The notes under the pieces were generated by a model that did no database searches, was not told where the DNA came from, and saw only the letters and a list, made by a program, of their open reading frames with translations. 64,000 nt of DNA, from assembly GCA_004195035.1 (NCBI GenBank), contig SGBD01000001.1, forward strand, positions 248,001 to 312,000. Reading direction: 5' to 3'. Source of the DNA: Candidatus Acidulodesulfobacterium ferriphilum. GTDB taxonomy: Bacteria; SZUA-79; Acidulodesulfobacterales; Acidulodesulfobacteraceae. This document shows positions 61,724 to 64,000 of this stretch, in pieces. The translations under genes and the position numbers were made by a program. Every line of letters starts with the position of its first letter. The stretch's first letter is position 1.

Positions 61724-62590
61724 ATGAAGGTAAACAAGGCAATCTTCCCTGCCGCAGGTCTTGGAACAAGGCTTTTACCCATTACAAAATCTATCCCGAA
61801 AGAAATGCTGGTGTTAGTCGATAAACCGTTAATACAATACGGCGTCGAGGAATGCATAAGCGCAAAAATTAACGATATAATCATTGTAACGGGCAGAGGA
61901 AAAACAGCCATAGAGGATTATTTTGACAGATCAATCGAGCATGAAATTATGCTAAAGGAAAAGGGGAAACACGATTTGTTAAAATCCGTCAATGATATTT
62001 CCGATCGTATCAACCTCACATATACCAGGCAAAAAGAGGCATTAGGTTTGGGGCATGCAATTTTATGCGCTCAAAACATGGTCGGAGAGGAACCGTTTGC
62101 GGTAGTTTTAAGCGATGATATAATAGACTCCGATATTCCGGTAATGAAACAAATGATAGATATATATAAAAATTACAGGTATTCTATTTTAGCCGTTCAG
62201 AGGGTGCAGGACGAGGATGTTTCAAAATATGGAATAATACAGGGAAAGGAAATAGCAAAAGGGCTGTTTAAAGTCGAAGACCTTGTCGAAAAACCTGAAA
62301 TTAACGAAGCCCCTTCTAACCTTGCTATAATAGGCAGATATATTTTAATGCCCCAAATTTTTGATTTCATAAGCAAAACAAAGCCCGGGAAGGGCGGAGA
62401 AATTCAACTTACCGATGCCATTAAATCTCTTCTTTCCATTCAGCCGGTTTATGCCCTTGAATTTGAAGGGGTAAGATACGACGGCGGGAATAAACTTGAC
62501 TTGCTTAAGGCTCAAATAGTGTACGGGCTAAAAAATGCCGAACTAAGGAACGGACTTATAGATTTTATTAAAAAGCTGGATTTTGTTTAA
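61724..62590 (+). CDS. galU: UTP--glucose-1-phosphate uridylyltransferase
   Basis: Makes UDP-glucose from UTP and glucose-1-phosphate for polysaccharide and LPS synthesis. The nucleotide motif PAAGLGTRLLPITKSIPKEM is at about residues 9-28. LVEKPEINEAPSNLAIIGRY and GKGGEIQLTDAI are typical of GalU. 288 residues. The ATG used has GGAGG nine bases upstream; the TTG directly before it is also possible. It is followed by the Hsp20 gene. Confidence 0.97.
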   Translation: MKVNKAIFPAAGLGTRLLPITKSIPKEMLVLVDKPLIQYGVEECISAKINDIIIVTGRGKTAIEDYFDRSIEHEIMLKEKGKHDLLKSVNDISDRINLTYTRQKEALGLGHAILCAQNMVGEEPFAVVLSDDIIDSDIPVMKQMIDIYKNYRYSILAVQRVQDEDVSKYGIIQGKEIAKGLFKVEDLVEKPEINEAPSNLAIIGRYILMPQIFDFISKTKPGKGGEIQLTDAIKSLLSIQPVYALEFEGVRYDGGNKLDLLKAQIVYGLKNAELRNGLIDFIKKLDFV

Positions 62591-62622
62591 ATTTGTTTTG
62601 ATTTTTAACGGAGAGCGGCTAC

Positions 62623-63087
62623 ATGGATTTTCTTGATGAAAATGAAAATTTTAATAAAAAGATAATAAAATTCAAAAAAGAAGTTGAAAGATTGTTTAAT
62701 TATCTTTTTGGATCTTTTTCGCTTGAGGAATCGGCCTATTCCTTTAAAACAAATGGTCCGCCGATAGATATTTATATAAATCGCAGTAAATTAGCAGTGG
62801 AAATAGAACTGCCCGGGGTTTCTAAGGAAAATATTGCCATCGGCGTTCGCGACAATATTCTGGCAATAATGTGGAAACTTGAGCCCAAAACTAATTCTAA
62901 TATCAATTTTTTTTGTTTGGAAAGAAGATTCGGAAAGTTTGAAAAATTTATACTTCTGCCGATAAGCCCCGCCAAACATTTTGTTAAGGCTGTTTTATCC
63001 AACGGGGTTTTAAAAATAAGCTTTGAATTAAGCGATATTTTTATCCACTCGGATGTGGGAATACCTATTCATTATGACGAATCTTAG
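62623..63087 (+). CDS. Hsp20/alpha-crystallin family protein
   Basis: Small heat-shock type chaperone of 154 residues. The alpha-crystallin domain runs from about residue 45 (IDIYINRSKLAVEIELPGVSKENI) through LERRFGKFEKFILLP to the conserved A-x-x-x-NGVL motif (KAVLSNGVLKISF). The usual C-terminal I-x-I motif may be IPIHYDES. GGAG lies nine bases before the ATG. Next to lon, it suggests a protein-quality-control group. Confidence 0.9.
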   Translation: MDFLDENENFNKKIIKFKKEVERLFNYLFGSFSLEESAYSFKTNGPPIDIYINRSKLAVEIELPGVSKENIAIGVRDNILAIMWKLEPKTNSNINFFCLERRFGKFEKFILLPISPAKHFVKAVLSNGVLKISFELSDIFIHSDVGIPIHYDES

Positions 63088-63254
63088 GATTATAAAATAT
63101 ATAAAATATAAAGGCGTAAGATTAAGATACAGGCTTTGGTTATAACAAATTATAATGAACAAATTTTGAGAATTTATAGTATAATAATATTATAATAATA
63201 GATATTTATATATTAGATTCTATTAACACATATTCTATACGGGAGCTTCCAAAT

Positions 63255-64000
63255 ATGGTGAGAGCAAATCAAAAAGATTTTGAAAGTTTATCGGACAACA
63301 TCAGTGAAATTGCGATTGGTAAAGGCGAAGGCGCTGACCAACCCAATTTAGCCGAAGAAATTCAGGTACCCGAAGTTATCCCGCTACTCCCCATCAGGGA
63401 CCTTGTTCTTTTTCCTTTTATGATAATTCCTCTTTTTGTCGGAAGAGAAGCATCCATTAAAGCGGTTGACGAGGCTATAGCTAAAGACCGGCTGATACTT
63501 TTATCCGCTCAGAAGGATATTGTCGTCGAAGAACCCTCGCAGAACGATATTTATGATGTCGGGGTTGTTGCGATGATAATGAAAATGCTTAAACTTCCTG
63601 ACGGAAGAGTTAAGATATTGGTTCAGGGCATATCAAAAGCTAAAATCGAAACATTTGTTCAAATAAAGCCTTTCTACCTTGTAAAAGTATCAAAGATAAA
63701 AGAAGAAAATATTGTCGATATAACGCCTGCTATCGATGCTTTAATGCGAAATGTAAAAGAACAGCTTGAAAAATATGTTTCTCTGGGAAGACTTCCATCG
63801 CAGGATATATTAATAATATTAGAAAATGTCAATAATCCAGGAAGGCTCGCCGATATAGTGGCGTCTAATTTGGGATTGAAAGTGGAGGAATCTCAAAAAA
63901 TATTGGAAGATTCCGACCAAATAGAAAGACTTAGAAAGGTTAACGACATACTGGCAAGGGAAATTGAAATTCTCTCTATGCAGGCCAAAATCCAATCCCA
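63255..64000 (+). CDS. lon: ATP-dependent protease Lon, N-terminal part (runs off the window)
   Basis: The first 248 codons of Lon. The LON substrate-binding domain begins at PLLPIRDLVLFPFMIIPLFVGRE (two halves: PLLPIRDLVLFPF and MIIPLFVGRE), about residues 44-66, and continues through DVGVVAMIMKMLKLPDGRVKI. The AAA+ and protease domains lie outside the window. An N-terminal extension of 40 residues precedes the domain. GGGAG stands nine bases before the ATG. Confidence 0.95.
   Translation, partial: MVRANQKDFESLSDNISEIAIGKGEGADQPNLAEEIQVPEVIPLLPIRDLVLFPFMIIPLFVGREASIKAVDEAIAKDRLILLSAQKDIVVEEPSQNDIYDVGVVAMIMKMLKLPDGRVKILVQGISKAKIETFVQIKPFYLVKVSKIKEENIVDITPAIDALMRNVKEQLEKYVSLGRLPSQDILIILENVNNPGRLADIVASNLGLKVEESQKILEDSDQIERLRKVNDILAREIEILSMQAKIQS

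Overview
The window is AT-rich bacterial chromosome from an anaerobic or facultatively anaerobic sulfur-metabolising bacterium, most likely a deltaproteobacterial-type lineage. One locus carries dsrA, dsrB, dsrD, dsrL, dsrC, dsrM, dsrK, dsrE, dsrF, dsrH, sat, aprBA, qmoABC and a proton-pumping pyrophosphatase. Another carries the citrate-cleavage steps of the reverse TCA cycle. From memory, the combination of dsrAB and dsrD with dsrL and dsrEFH in an autotroph was described for Candidatus Acidulodesulfobacterales from acid mine drainage. The placement is an inference, since no 16S gene or marker comparison is available here.

Layout. 1-2.6 kb: the 5' part of an ABC-transporter ATPase gene, then cbiX and a radical SAM protein on the plus strand. 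2.6-21.3 kb (minus): a ModE-like regulator gene after a complete division/cell-wall (dcw) cluster in classical order, mraZ-rsmH-ftsL-ftsI-murE-murF-mraY-murD-ftsW-murG-murC-murB-ddl-ftsQ-ftsA-ftsZ. It is preceded by a sigma70-type promoter and three 10-bp repeats that look like a MraZ operator. 21.4-28.6 kb (minus): icd, two subunits of a citryl-CoA synthetase, citryl-CoA lyase, class II fructose-1,6-bisphosphatase (own promoter), an SDR protein and a DsrE-like protein, which suggests CO2 fixation coupled to gluconeogenesis. 28.6-34.5 kb (minus): lipA, an alanine/aspartate-type aminotransferase and the threonine branch (hom, thrC and an ApgM-like putative homoserine kinase). 34.6-38.5 kb: tadA, an unusual NRAMP-family transporter flanked by two tiny membrane proteins, and a cation/proton antiporter.

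38.5-60.3 kb (minus) is the sulfur island. In transcription order it reads: unknown small gene, dsrN/cobB, then a strong promoter and structured leader, dsrA, dsrB, dsrD, dsrL, dsrC, dsrM, dsrK, dsrE, dsrF, dsrH, then sat, aprB, aprA, qmoA, qmoB, qmoC, hppA. Sat activates sulfate, HppA can recover energy from the pyrophosphate, AprBA with QmoABC exchange electrons between APS/sulfite and the quinone pool, and DsrAB handles sulfite/sulfide with DsrMK, DsrL and DsrC. DsrD is normally found in reducers; DsrEFH (and mostly DsrL) in oxidisers. The DsrC encoded here has alanine where the first of its two conserved C-terminal cysteines should be, so it resembles a TusE-type single-cysteine carrier. 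dsrJOP are not present next to dsrMK.

60.3-61 kb holds a tandem cluster of one intact tRNA-Ser(CGA) and three broken copies, two of them carrying copies of a 21-nt insert. 61-64 kb: a TlpA-like thioredoxin (minus), then galU, an Hsp20-family protein and the start of lon (plus).

Most genes are close together and co-oriented, with GGAG-type ribosome binding sites that allow several start sites to be corrected.
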